A DNA stretch of 64,000 nt from NCBI GenBank assembly GCA_050485645.1, contig JBJHBT010000021.1:1-64000 (forward strand), given 5' to 3'. Made by a program: the position numbers and the translations under genes. The notes below the pieces were generated by a model. It did not search any database, was not told the DNA's origin, and was given only the letters and a program-made list of their open reading frames with translations. This DNA is from JBJHBP01 sp050485645 (GTDB lineage Bacteria > Pseudomonadota > Gammaproteobacteria > Steroidobacterales > Rariloculaceae). Below, piece by piece: positions 25,591 through 34,630 of the stretch (position 1 is the stretch's first letter; each line of letters opens with the position of its first letter).

Positions 25591-26993
25591 TGGCGACACC
25601 GGGTTTGAGTGTCTGGGTCATTGACGACGATGAATCCGTGCGCTGGGTGCTGGAGCAGGCACTGAAACAGGCGCAGATGATGCCGCGCTGTTTCGAGTCC
25701 GGTCATGACTTCTTTCGTGCCCTGGAACGCGAGAAACCCGATGTCATCGTGACCGACATCCGCATGCCCGACATGACCGGCCTGGAGCTGATGGATCGGC
25801 TGGCGCACAGCGACCCCGACATTCCGGTGATCGTCATCACCGCGCACTCGGACCTCGAGAGCGCCGTATCCGCTTACCAGGGTGGCGCGTTCGAATACCT
25901 GCCCAAGCCGTTCGACATCGACGAGGCGGTGGAGCTGGTTTCCCGCGCGGCCCGCCACACCGTGAAAGCCACCAACGGCGCCGAGGAAAAACGCGAACCC
26001 AAGCGTATCATCGGCCAGGCGCCGGCAATGCAGGAAGTGTTCCGTGCCATCGGTCGCCTGTCGCGCTCCAGCATGACGGTGCTGATCACGGGCGAATCCG
26101 GCACCGGCAAGGAGCTGGTCGCGCGTGCGTTGCACGACAATTCGCCTCGCGCCAACGAGCCGTTCATCGCACTCAACACCTCGGCGATTGCTGCCGAACT
26201 GCTGGAGTCGGAGCTGTTCGGCCATGAGAAGGGTGCGTTCACCGGCGCCTCGGAGCGACGCACCGGCCGCTTCGAACAGGCCGACGGCGGCACGCTGTTT
26301 CTCGATGAGATCGGCGACATGTCACCGGCCTTGCAGACGCGCCTGCTGCGCGTGCTGGCTGAGAATGAATTCTTCCGCGTCGGTGGTCAGACACCGATCC
26401 ATGTGGACGTGCGCGTCATCGCCGCCACCCACCAGGACCTCGGTCAGGCCGTGCAGGCGGCGCGCTTTCGCGAGGACCTGTTTCACCGCCTGAACGTGAT
26501 GCGGATTCAGGTGCCACCCCTGCGTCATCGCAGGGAAGACATCGGCGAGCTTACACGGTTCTATCTGGATCAGGCCGCGCGCGAACTCAGCGTGGCGCCC
26601 AAGACGCTGAGTCCGGAAGCTGAAAAGCTGATGCTCGAATACGACTGGCCGGGCAATGTACGCGAGCTGGTCAACTGCTGTCGCCGCCTCACCGTCGTTG
26701 CCGCCGGGCGCGAGATCGTCGCCCAGGACCTGCCACGCGAACTGGGCGGGCCCACGGAACAGGGCAGCACCGATTGGACGTCGGGATTGGCGCAGTGGGC
26801 CGAGTCGCGCCTGTCCGGCAGCGTCGAGCAGCCGCTGCTGGACGATGCCCTGCCGGCTTTCGAGCGCACGCTGATCGTGGCCGCACTGCGACGCGCCCGC
26901 GGCAAACGCCTGGAAGCGGCTAAACTGCTGGGCTGGGGCCGCAATACGCTGACCCGCAAGATCAGGGAGCTGGGGCTGGAAGGCCGCGTCTGA
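25590..26993 (+). CDS. glnG: nitrogen regulator NtrC (sigma-54 activator)
   Basis: A 467-residue response regulator. The receiver domain has DDDESVRWVLEQAL and the phosphoacceptor in VIVTDIRMPDMTG; the AAA+ domain has GESGTGKELVARAL, the sigma-54 contact loop EKGAFTGASERR, and GTLFLDEIGDM; the C-terminal Fis-type helix-turn-helix is AKLLGWGRNTLTRKIREL. It activates RpoN promoters such as the one ahead of glnA. It is translationally coupled to glnL. Confidence 0.97.
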   Translation: MATPGLSVWVIDDDESVRWVLEQALKQAQMMPRCFESGHDFFRALEREKPDVIVTDIRMPDMTGLELMDRLAHSDPDIPVIVITAHSDLESAVSAYQGGAFEYLPKPFDIDEAVELVSRAARHTVKATNGAEEKREPKRIIGQAPAMQEVFRAIGRLSRSSMTVLITGESGTGKELVARALHDNSPRANEPFIALNTSAIAAELLESELFGHEKGAFTGASERRTGRFEQADGGTLFLDEIGDMSPALQTRLLRVLAENEFFRVGGQTPIHVDVRVIAATHQDLGQAVQAARFREDLFHRLNVMRIQVPPLRHRREDIGELTRFYLDQAARELSVAPKTLSPEAEKLMLEYDWPGNVRELVNCCRRLTVVAAGREIVAQDLPRELGGPTEQGSTDWTSGLAQWAESRLSGSVEQPLLDDALPAFERTLIVAALRRARGKRLEAAKLLGWGRNTLTRKIRELGLEGRV

Positions 26994-27079
26994 AACCGGC
27001 AGGCAGGCCGCGCCCGAATGGCCAGCCGCCCCGGCCGCCGCCGCCCGGCCGTCTGGTGGTGGATCAGTCCGATCGTGAA

Positions 27080-28027
27080 TCAGAACAGGGCACGCTTCTC
27101 GATGTCGGCGATGATGGTCTCGGCGAGCTTCAGCGCCACCACGCCGTCCTCGCCGGTCACCTCGCAAGGCAGATCCTGCTGAATCGATCGTACGAAAGCG
27201 GCGGTTTCCGCCAGCAGCGCATCGCCTTTCTCCAGGCTCCAGCTTTTCACGCTTAACGGCGGCCCGTCCCCTTCGGCATCGCCGTCAGCGATGACCCGCT
27301 GCACCTCGCCCTTGCCGAAGTCGATCGATAGATACTGCTGATGCTGGAAAACCCGAAATTTGCGCTGCGCGTTCGTCGATACCCGTGACGCTGTGACATT
27401 CGCGATCGCGCCGTTGTCGAATTCGATGCGCGCATTGGCGATGTCGGGGCTGGCTGTCAGCACGGCGATACCGACGGCCGACACATTCCGTGGCCGCGCG
27501 TTCACCAGCGACAGGATCACATCGAGGTCGTGAATCATCAGATCGAGCACCACATGCACGTCGGTACCGCGCGACTTGAACGGCGCCAGCCGATGGCATT
27601 CCATGAACCGCACCGCGGTCAGTTCGTCGCGTGCCGAAAGCAGCGCCGGATTGAAGCGCTCTATGTGGCCCACCTGCAGTTTCAGTCCGCGCCGCGCGGC
27701 GATTTCGTTGAGTATCGCCCCTTCCCCGCTGGTCACCGTCATCGGCTTTTCCACCAGCACATGCACGTCGTGCTCGAGGAAATACTTCGCAATCTCGAAG
27801 TGCGTGGATGTGTCCGACGCGATCGTCACCGCGTCGATCTTGCCGGCCAGGTCTCGATAGTCGGCGAAGAACGTGGTGCCGCAGGCCGCCGCCACGGTTT
27901 GTCCGACTTCCGCTCGCAGATCCGAAACGCCGATCAGGTCGGCGTCCGGCAACGCCACGTATTTTTCGGCATGAAACCTGCCGAGGTAGCCGGTACCGAC
28001 CACCGCCGCGCGCACGTTACTCACCAC
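27080..28027 (-). CDS. Gfo/Idh/MocA oxidoreductase, possible GnnA
   Basis: A 315-residue NAD(P)-dependent sugar dehydrogenase. The Rossmann start AAVVGTGYLGRFHAEKY, the EKPMTVTSGEG motif (Lys of the EKP signature) and a conserved LDLMIHDLDVILSL segment define the family. It begins with GTG codons (28027 or 28024) that overlap the lpxA stop, so the two are co-translated. In Acidithiobacillus, gnnA, a family member that oxidises UDP-GlcNAc at C3 for amide-linked lipid A, follows lpxA. That makes GnnA the leading guess. However, the partner transaminase GnnB is not here, and the next gene is convergent glnG. Confidence 0.85.
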   Translation of the reverse strand: MVSNVRAAVVGTGYLGRFHAEKYVALPDADLIGVSDLRAEVGQTVAAACGTTFFADYRDLAGKIDAVTIASDTSTHFEIAKYFLEHDVHVLVEKPMTVTSGEGAILNEIAARRGLKLQVGHIERFNPALLSARDELTAVRFMECHRLAPFKSRGTDVHVVLDLMIHDLDVILSLVNARPRNVSAVGIAVLTASPDIANARIEFDNGAIANVTASRVSTNAQRKFRVFQHQQYLSIDFGKGEVQRVIADGDAEGDGPPLSVKSWSLEKGDALLAETAAFVRSIQQDLPCEVTGEDGVVALKLAETIIADIEKRALF

Positions 28028-28805
28028 GCGCCAGCCCCCGCGTCGACGATGTGATGAATGTCACCAGGTGCTCGATGGACGGCGTCAGGTCGCACTCCGA
28101 CTCGATTCGCTGCACCAGCTGATCGATGGTCAGTGTCCGATCCATGACCAGCCGCATGGCATGGTCAATATTGCGCCGTCCCTCGGCTGAATAGCCGGCA
28201 CGGCGCAGACCAACACGGTTGGTGGCGCGCGGCGTCGCCCAGTGACCCTCGGCGATCGCGTAAGGCACGATGTCCTTGTTGGCGAACGAACCGGCCACCA
28301 GAAACGAGAACGCGCCAAGCCGCACGAACTGCGTGACGCCGGCCAGCCCGCTGAGCAGCGCATGGTGTTCGCACACCACGTGACCGGCAAGCTGCGTGCC
28401 GTTGGTGATGATCACGTGATCGCCGATGTCGCAGTCGTGGCCGATATGCACGTAGGCCATGATGAAAGTGTGATCGCCTACCCGCGTGACACCGCCGCCC
28501 TTCTGCGTGCCCAGGTTGATATTGGCGTATTCGCCAATGCGATTGTGATCGCCGATGACCAGTGCGGTGTCGGCTTCTTCGTAGGAGAGATCCTGAGGCG
28601 GCCCGCCAAGTGCCGCGCCGTGCTGGATGTGATTGTGTTCGCCGATCACCACGCGGCCATACCGGCTGCCGAGGCGCACATGCGATTCAATCACGGTATG
28701 TGCGCCAACCGTTACGCTACCTTCCAGAACGCAGAACGGCCCGATCTCCGCGTCCGCGGAGATCTGCGCCTGGTCTGATACCACGGCAGTCGGATGAATA
28801 CTCAA
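28017..28805 (-). CDS. lpxA: acyl-ACP--UDP-sugar O/N-acyltransferase LpxA
   Basis: A 262-residue left-handed beta-helix acyltransferase for the first step of lipid A synthesis. Hexapeptide repeats (ISADAEIGPFCVLEGSVTVG; VVIGEHNHIQHGAALGG) fill the N-terminal two thirds. The catalytic His is in HIGHDCDIG (about residue 123). The C-terminal helices include EGHWATPRATNRVGLRRAGYS. A TTG start at 28805 is chosen because it gives exactly the family N-terminus SIHPTAVV and has a GAGGG ribosome site 7 nt upstream; no ATG is in place. It stands outside a normal lpxD-fabZ-lpxA-lpxB cluster. Confidence 0.93.
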   Translation of the reverse strand: MSIHPTAVVSDQAQISADAEIGPFCVLEGSVTVGAHTVIESHVRLGSRYGRVVIGEHNHIQHGAALGGPPQDLSYEEADTALVIGDHNRIGEYANINLGTQKGGGVTRVGDHTFIMAYVHIGHDCDIGDHVIITNGTQLAGHVVCEHHALLSGLAGVTQFVRLGAFSFLVAGSFANKDIVPYAIAEGHWATPRATNRVGLRRAGYSAEGRRNIDHAMRLVMDRTLTIDQLVQRIESECDLTPSIEHLVTFITSSTRGLARGE

Positions 28806-28911
28806 TATGGTTCCCTCACCAGCGCCTTCCCTGTAGCCGCGTCCGCGGCTCCGCCGCACCCTGATATACCAAAGTGCACCTTCAGGGCAAGCACCGCGGC
28901 CGTGAAGCCGA

Positions 28912-29874
28912 TCATCCGCTGGCCGGCAGTTCGGCGCGGTGGCCGGTGTCCAGCAAGCCGGTGAGCGCGCCGACCGAAGCAATGTCGTGTGTCTGAAGAT
29001 ACTCCTCGAGGCCGGCGTTGATCGTCCGTACCGCCATGGGGTCGTAGAACAGCGCGGTGCCCACACCGACGGCGCTGGCGCCGGTAAACAGAAATTCGAG
29101 CGCATCGTTCGAGCTTTCCACGCCTCCCTGCCCGATGATCGGTACGCCGCGGCTGCGCGCGTGCTCATACACCTGATGCAGCTTGAGCAGCGCCATCGGC
29201 TTGATCGCCGGCCCGGACAGGCCGCCCTGCACATTGCCGATGACCGGTTTGCGCGTACGCGTATCCACCGCCATGCCCATCAGCGTGTTGATCACGGCAA
29301 GTCCGTCGCTGCCCGCCTCCATGCACGCGATCGCGTTCGCGGCGATGTCGGTCTGGTTGGGAGACAGCTTGGTGATCAGCGGCTTGCCGGTGACCCTGCG
29401 GCAGGCCTCGACGACACGCGCCGACATCTCCGGGTAGTTGCCGAAAGCCACACCGCCTTCCTTGACGTTCGGGCAGGAGATGTTGATCTCCATGGCGTCG
29501 ATGGGCGAGTCGTCGAAACGTCGCGCCACCTCGGCGTATTCCTCGATGGTCGAGCCGCAGACATTGGCAATGAATCGCGTCTCGGTGAAATCCAGCTTGG
29601 GGAGAATGTTCTTCACCACATGGTCCACACCCGGATTCTGAAGCCCGATCGCATTCAGCATCCCGGAGGAGGTTTCCCACACCCGGTGCGGCGGATTGCC
29701 CAGACGTGGCCTGAGCGTTGTGCCCTTGAGTACGATGGCGCCGGCGTCGCGGTTCGAGAAGCCCTCGATGCGCGTGTATTCCTCACCAAAGCCCACACAT
29801 CCCGACAGCAACACCACCGGCGACTTGAGCTCGAGGCCGCAGAATTCCAGTGCGAGGCGGCTCATTACCGGCAA
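28912..29874 (-). CDS. pyrD: dihydroorotate dehydrogenase, class 1B-like
   Basis: A 320-residue FMN enzyme of pyrimidine synthesis. Markers are GCVGFGEEY, VLKGTTLRPRLGNPP, the catalytic-cysteine loop EINISCPNVKEGG, and the FMN-phosphate region GQGGVESSNDALEFLFTGAS. A catalytic Cys marks class 1 (soluble) enzymes, and the sequence resembles the 1B type that pairs with PyrK to use NAD. PyrK is not encoded beside it, and most Gammaproteobacteria use the membrane class 2 enzyme. ATG at 29874 or 29865 can start it. It is divergent from trmL. Confidence 0.9.
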   Translation of the reverse strand: MPVMSRLALEFCGLELKSPVVLLSGCVGFGEEYTRIEGFSNRDAGAIVLKGTTLRPRLGNPPHRVWETSSGMLNAIGLQNPGVDHVVKNILPKLDFTETRFIANVCGSTIEEYAEVARRFDDSPIDAMEINISCPNVKEGGVAFGNYPEMSARVVEACRRVTGKPLITKLSPNQTDIAANAIACMEAGSDGLAVINTLMGMAVDTRTRKPVIGNVQGGLSGPAIKPMALLKLHQVYEHARSRGVPIIGQGGVESSNDALEFLFTGASAVGVGTALFYDPMAVRTINAGLEEYLQTHDIASVGALTGLLDTGHRAELPASG

Positions 29875-29990
29875 TCATCCTCTGATCAGTGAACGCGGTA
29901 TTATCATGCAGCCGCAGTGTCGACAACAACTTACCATGGCAGACCGCTACGGCAACCCGACACGGCCAGACCGCCAACCCGATCGCATCG

Positions 29991-30449
29991 ATGTTTCACC
30001 TGATTCTTTATCAGCCGGAGATTCCGCCGAACACCGGCAACGTGATCCGTCTGTGCGCGAACGTGGGCGCGACGCTGCACCTGATTCATCCGTTGGGATT
30101 CACGCTGGAAGAGCGGCGTCTGCGGCGCGCCGGGCTGGATTATCATGAGCTGGCGCGCATCAGCGAGCACGACTCGCTGGCCGACTGTCTGGGCACGCTG
30201 GGTGACGCCCGGGTTTACGCGCTCACGACGCGTGCCACCCGATCGCTGTACGACATGCGCCTGGCTGCTGGCGATGCATTCCTGTTCGGTCCCGAGACGC
30301 GTGGTCTGCCCGACGACGTACTGGCCCGGTTCCAACCGGCGCATCAACTGCGCATCCCGCTGCGTCCGGGCAACCGCAGTCTCAATCTGTCCAACGCCGC
30401 CGCTGTCACGCTGTACGAGGCATGGCGACAGAACGGTTTCGCGGGCTAA
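29991..30449 (+). CDS. trmL: tRNA (cytidine/uridine-34 2'-O)-methyltransferase TrmL
   Basis: A 152-residue SPOUT methyltransferase that modifies the wobble base of tRNA-Leu. It starts with MFHLILYQPEIPPNTGNVIR, and carries LIHPLGF, FLFGPETRGLP and the knot end IPLRPGNRSLNLSNAAAV. ATG 29991 gives the exact family N-terminus. It is followed after 3 bp by crcB. Confidence 0.96.
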   Translation: MFHLILYQPEIPPNTGNVIRLCANVGATLHLIHPLGFTLEERRLRRAGLDYHELARISEHDSLADCLGTLGDARVYALTTRATRSLYDMRLAAGDAFLFGPETRGLPDDVLARFQPAHQLRIPLRPGNRSLNLSNAAAVTLYEAWRQNGFAG

Positions 30450-30452
30450 CCG

Positions 30453-30881
30453 GTGACGGCTGTGCTGTGGGTGATGCTGGGCGGCGCACTGGGCGGACCG
30501 GCACGCTTTGGCGTCGCGCACTGGTTCGCGCTGCACGCGGAGCAGCGTCTGCCGTGGGGGACACTGGTGGTGAACGTCAGCGGGTCGCTGGCCATCGGTG
30601 CGCTGGCCGCGCACCTGGTCGCCTCCGGTATGGCATCCGCGGTGGTAACCGGCCACACGTCATCGGGCGCGGTCTGGCCGCTTCTGGCCATCGGCTTCCT
30701 GGGTTCGTACACCACCGTCTCGTCTTTCAGCCTGCAATGGCTGATCCTGCTGCAACAGCAGCGCCGGGGCATGGCGTTGGCCTATCTGGTGAGCTCGGTG
30801 GGGCTGTGCCTGCTCGCGGTGGCATCGGGCTACTTCGCCGTTGACGCAGCCTGGGCGATCAGCCGCGGCGAGCAGCCATGA
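30453..30881 (+). CDS. crcB: fluoride channel CrcB/Fluc, first copy
   Basis: A 142-residue protein with four membrane segments. GGALGGPARFGV, the Asn-containing WGTLVVNVSGSLAIG and GFLGSYTTVSSFSLQ are the conserved Fluc motifs. Fluc dimers export toxic fluoride. The start is GTG at 30453. Its stop overlaps the second crcB (ATGA), so the two are translationally coupled and may form a heterodimer. No fluoride riboswitch is visible upstream of trmL. Confidence 0.93.
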   Translation: MTAVLWVMLGGALGGPARFGVAHWFALHAEQRLPWGTLVVNVSGSLAIGALAAHLVASGMASAVVTGHTSSGAVWPLLAIGFLGSYTTVSSFSLQWLILLQQQRRGMALAYLVSSVGLCLLAVASGYFAVDAAWAISRGEQP

Positions 30882-31297
30882 CCGGTCGGGGCACAAACAG
30901 TCTGAGGCTGTATACGGTCATCGGCCTGGGCAGCGCCATCGGCGCCGCGTGTCGCTGGCTGCTCACGGCCACGCACCCGGAGCTGGTTGTGATCGCGATC
31001 CCCTGGTCGACGCTGTTCGTCAATGTCAGCGGTTCGTTCCTGATCGGACTGTATGCCACGCTGACCGCCACCGGCGGTCGCTGGCCCGCCGGCGAGCGGC
31101 AACGACACTTCGTGATCCACGGCGTCCTCGGTGGCTACACGACCTTCTCCATCTTCAGTCTCGAGAACCTGCAGCTCATGCAGGCCGGCCGCGCCGATCT
31201 GGCCGTCCTCACGATCGTGGTGTCCATCATCACCTGGCTGCTGGCCGTATGGGCCGGACAAACCTGCGCCGACCGCATGTCGCCCCGGCCCCGCTGA
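30878..31297 (+). CDS. crcB: fluoride channel CrcB/Fluc, second copy
   Basis: A 139-residue four-helix Fluc protein: GLGSAIGAACRWLL, WSTLFVNVSGSFLIG and HGVLGGYTTFSIFSLEN are conserved. It is clearly diverged from its neighbour, as in bacteria with two obligately heteromeric subunits, although many single-gene channels are homodimers. The start ATG overlaps the upstream stop by 4 bp. Confidence 0.93.
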   Translation: MTGRGTNSLRLYTVIGLGSAIGAACRWLLTATHPELVVIAIPWSTLFVNVSGSFLIGLYATLTATGGRWPAGERQRHFVIHGVLGGYTTFSIFSLENLQLMQAGRADLAVLTIVVSIITWLLAVWAGQTCADRMSPRPR

Positions 31298-31375
31298 GCG
31301 CATCGCGACACCGCGGACGTTCCCGATACCGGTGAACAGCGCCGGACGCTTCATGAACCACAAGGCCGTCGAAGT

Positions 31376-31496
31376 CGCGTCTGCCGCTGTGCATTCCCCT
31401 TACCCGGGGTGTCCGCGGCCATGGATGGCCGCGGCCAAGGCGCATGGATGCTCTTCCGCCGTCCCCGGGTAAGGGGAATGCACAGCGGCAGACGCG
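31376..31496. repeat. 121-bp nested inverted-repeat element
   Basis: Perfect 34-bp arms at 31376-31409 and 31463-31496 flank a 53-bp centre that itself holds a 22-bp palindrome (31413-31434, 10-bp arms CCGCGGCCAT/ATGGCCGCGG). The whole can fold into a long cruciform or RNA hairpin. No ORF or obvious target-site duplication is present. It lies between crcB and uppP, and could be a MITE/REP-like mobile repeat or a transcription-ending hairpin. Confidence 0.85.
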
Positions 31497-31615
31497 GTCA
31501 CCACCGCGAACAGCCCCAACCATGAAGCGTGCGACCCCTGGATCGAGGATCCCGAATGCAATGTGCGGTTCGTGCGCTGTCCCTGTCCGCACAATCTGTC
31601 TAACATGCGCGCCCT

Positions 31616-32437
31616 ATGGACTGGATTCAGGCAACCGTACTCGCGCTCGTTCAGGGCATTACCGAATTTCTCCCGATCTCGAGTGCCGCTCACCTGATAC
31701 TGGTACCGGTGCTCACGCCATGGCCGGACCAGGGGCTGGCGTTCGATGTGGCGCTGCATCTGGGCAGTCTGGCGGCAGTGGTCTGGTACTTTCGCAGTGA
31801 ACTGCGCGCGATGGCCATCGAGTGGCTGGCTTCGCTGCGCAGCCGACGGCTGACACCGGAAGCGCGCCTGGCCTGGGCGGTGGGCCTTGGAACGATTCCC
31901 GTGGGCCTGGCCGGGCTGATGTTCCGCAGCGAGGTCACCGCGCTGCTGCGCGATCCGGTGGTGCTGGCCTCTGCCCTGATCGGCTTCGGGCTGCTGCTGG
32001 GCTGGGCCGACTGGAAGTGGCGTGGTGAGAAGAACGAATACCAGATCGGCTGGCGGGAAATCACGGTGATCGCATTCGCTCAGGCGCTGGCGCTGATTCC
32101 GGGCACATCGCGCTCGGGCATCACGATGACCGCCGCGCTGTTCATGGGTATGAGTCGCGAGGGCGCATCGCGGTTCTCGTTTCTGTTGTCCATCCCGGTG
32201 ATCTTTCTTGCCGGTGCGCTGGAAGTGGGCGAGCTTGCCCGCGCCGCTCCGGATGTGGACTGGGCGACCATGATCGTCGCAACCATCGTCTCCGGCATCA
32301 GCGCTTATCTGTGCATTCACTACTTCCTCGCGTTCATACGCCGCATCGGCATGCAGCCGTTCGTCGTGTATCGCGTGGTGCTCGGAGCGATCCTGCTGTC
32401 GATCTTCTGGCGTCCGTTCGCGAACACGCTGGGGTGA
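31616..32437 (+). CDS. uppP: undecaprenyl-diphosphatase UppP (BacA)
   Basis: A 273-residue integral membrane enzyme that dephosphorylates undecaprenyl diphosphate, recycling the peptidoglycan lipid carrier and giving bacitracin resistance. The catalytic segments VQGITEFLPISSAAHLIL and IPGTSRSGITMTAALFMG are conserved; about eight hydrophobic helices are visible. It has the normal length. A glutamine amidotransferase gene follows after 7 bp. Confidence 0.97.
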   Translation: MDWIQATVLALVQGITEFLPISSAAHLILVPVLTPWPDQGLAFDVALHLGSLAAVVWYFRSELRAMAIEWLASLRSRRLTPEARLAWAVGLGTIPVGLAGLMFRSEVTALLRDPVVLASALIGFGLLLGWADWKWRGEKNEYQIGWREITVIAFAQALALIPGTSRSGITMTAALFMGMSREGASRFSFLLSIPVIFLAGALEVGELARAAPDVDWATMIVATIVSGISAYLCIHYFLAFIRRIGMQPFVVYRVVLGAILLSIFWRPFANTLG

Positions 32438-32444
32438 GGCGGGT

Positions 32445-33191
32445 ATGCGCAAACTGCTTGTATTTCAGCACGTGGCAGCGGAACCGCTGGGCGTGCTCGA
32501 CCCGATGTTCCGCGACGCCGGATTTCGCATCCGCTACGTGAATTTTCACCGCAGTGAAGCGGCGCGGGTATCGCTCAACCGATATCACGGCCTGGTCGTG
32601 CTTGGCGGCCCGATGGCGGCGGATGATACGGATCGCTATCCGCATCTGGACTATGAGAAGAATGTCATTCGCGCAGCCATCGATGCCGACCTGCCGTTGC
32701 TCGGCATCTGTCTGGGCGCACAGCTGATGGCGGCCTGCATGGGCGGTCAGACACGGCGTGGCGCGGCGCCGGAGTTCGGCTGGACCAGAGTGGAGCCTAC
32801 CGTGGAAGGTGTCGACGATCCGCTGTTCGCCCACTTCACCGCCAGCGAACCGATATTCCAATGGCACTCCGACACGTTCACGCTGCCCGACGGCGCGGTG
32901 CATCTGGCGCAGTCGAAAACCTGCGCGTTTCAGGGGTTTCGCATCGGTGAGTGTGCCTACGGCGTGCAGTTTCACCTGGAAGCCGACGCGGCTCTGATTC
33001 GGCGCTGGATCGCTTCCCGGGACCAGGTGCCGGAGCTGGTGAACGGCGCCGTTGCCTTCGATGCCGAGGCGGCGCTGCTGGCAACGCACCGTCACATGCA
33101 ACGCTCCGCCCGCCTTGCCGCCGGCGTATTCGGCGAGTTCATCGAGCGGTTCTTCCAATTCCGTCGCCGGCGTGCGCTGCCGTCACGATGA
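32445..33191 (+). CDS. class I glutamine amidotransferase-like protein
   Basis: A 248-residue stand-alone GATase fold. The nucleophile elbow LLGICLGAQLMAA contains the Cys, and YGVQFHLEAD provides the His and Glu of the triad; VLGGPMAADD forms the oxyanion region. Such free-standing enzymes resemble the GMP-synthase glutaminase domain but their substrates are mostly unknown. ATG at 32445 lies close behind uppP. Confidence 0.9.
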   Translation: MRKLLVFQHVAAEPLGVLDPMFRDAGFRIRYVNFHRSEAARVSLNRYHGLVVLGGPMAADDTDRYPHLDYEKNVIRAAIDADLPLLGICLGAQLMAACMGGQTRRGAAPEFGWTRVEPTVEGVDDPLFAHFTASEPIFQWHSDTFTLPDGAVHLAQSKTCAFQGFRIGECAYGVQFHLEADAALIRRWIASRDQVPELVNGAVAFDAEAALLATHRHMQRSARLAAGVFGEFIERFFQFRRRRALPSR

Positions 33192-33297
33192 GCGGCGCCT
33201 CCGAAGCGACTACCCGCACCGCTGGCGACGATGGCAACGGGAAATCTGCGAACCATGCCCTTGGGACGAGCGGCGTGGCATCGCAGGCTGGGTGGCG

Positions 33298-34548
33298 ATG
33301 AACCCGCTGCCGCGCATCGACATGACCAACCTGCCCGATTCCGCGCACGCCCGCGAACTCAGGCGCGGGCAGGTTCGGTTGCGGTTCGAGCCTGCGCTGG
33401 AGCAGGAGTATCTGTCGCGCCGACTCGAAGAGGTGCATCTGCGGGTGCGCACGTTCGCCATGCTTACGTTTCTGCTCGGTCTGGCCTTCAGTTTCGAAAA
33501 GCTGGTGCGCGACGGCGGATTCTCCGCCACGGTGGCGGTGCACTTCGGGCTGGTGCTGCCGCTCACCGCGATGATTGTCATCATTGTCACGAGCCGGCTG
33601 TACCGCCACGTCTACTTTCAGGCCATGGGGATCATCGCGCCGGTACTGGCCGGGCTGGTGGCCATTCTCGCGGCCGAATCCATTTCCAGCGGCTCCCCGG
33701 AGGATCTGGCGCTGCCGGTGCTGATGATGCCGGCCGTGTTTCTGTTCATGGGCCTGGTATTCCGCACGGCTCTGGTTACCGCGGTGGTTGCGCTGGGTGC
33801 GTTCCTGGTGGCGTCGGCCCTGTATCCGTTGCCCGATACCGTGCTGCTCAAAGGGGTGATACTGCTTGCTTCGGCTGGCACGCTGGCCGCGCTGATCAGC
33901 TACGACATCGAGCTGTTGCTGCGGCGCAGCTTCCTGGAGGAAGCGCTGATAGGAGAACTGCTGGAGCGCGACCCGCTCACCGGACTGAAGAATCGTCGTG
34001 CACTGGACTCGCATCTGGCGACGCTATGGCAGCAGTGTGCGCGTGAAGGCAGCGCATTGGGCCTGCTGTTCGTGGACATCGACCATTTCAAGCCATACAA
34101 CGATCAGTACGGTCATCAGGCCGGTGATACCGCGTTGCGGCGGGTGGCGCAGGTGATGAAACAGCATGCCAAGCGACCGCTGGACATGGTCGCTCGCTAT
34201 GGCGGCGAGGAATTCTGCGTGCTGCTGTACGACGCCAGTCCAGCGGGTGTCGAGGAGCAGGCGGAGCTTCTGCGCGCCGATATCGAGCACACGCGCCTGG
34301 GAAGTGATGAAGATGACAACGATGACCCGGCTGGTTCCGGTTCGGTTACCGTGAGCATTGGTGCCGCGGTGGTGCAGCCGCTGACGCATCGGTCACCCGC
34401 CGGCGCGCTGCAGCTGGCCGACGAAGCGCTTTACCGCGCCAAGGAATCAGGGCGCAACAGGGTCGTCGTGCTCGGCGCCGAAGAGTATGCCGATCTGGAT
34501 ACCGGCATCTACGGCAGCGCCGGTCGCAGCGGGCCGCATCCGCAGTGA
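33298..34548 (+). CDS. membrane diguanylate cyclase (GGEEF)
   Basis: A 416-residue protein with an N-terminal cytoplasmic helix, about six hydrophobic segments (about residues 48-190) forming an unclassified membrane sensor, and a GGDEF domain. The domain starts ERDPLTGLKNRRAL, has FVDIDHFKPYNDQYGH and the active-site YGGEEF. The inhibitory RxxD site (RPLD) lies five residues before it, so product feedback is expected. ATG 33298 is chosen; an upstream in-frame start overlaps the amidotransferase gene. It should make c-di-GMP. Confidence 0.92.
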   Translation: MNPLPRIDMTNLPDSAHARELRRGQVRLRFEPALEQEYLSRRLEEVHLRVRTFAMLTFLLGLAFSFEKLVRDGGFSATVAVHFGLVLPLTAMIVIIVTSRLYRHVYFQAMGIIAPVLAGLVAILAAESISSGSPEDLALPVLMMPAVFLFMGLVFRTALVTAVVALGAFLVASALYPLPDTVLLKGVILLASAGTLAALISYDIELLLRRSFLEEALIGELLERDPLTGLKNRRALDSHLATLWQQCAREGSALGLLFVDIDHFKPYNDQYGHQAGDTALRRVAQVMKQHAKRPLDMVARYGGEEFCVLLYDASPAGVEEQAELLRADIEHTRLGSDEDDNDDPAGSGSVTVSIGAAVVQPLTHRSPAGALQLADEALYRAKESGRNRVVVLGAEEYADLDTGIYGSAGRSGPHPQ

Positions 34549-34630
34549 CACCCCGCCAGGCCCGGCACGTGCGTATCCGCTGAGGACGTCGAGAACGGGG
34601 AATCGCCATGCTGAACCTGGAGAAGTCGCG

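Noticed and set aside
29866..29990. Fluoride riboswitch ahead of trmL-crcB
   Set aside because: The conserved fluoride-riboswitch core could not be found in the leader.
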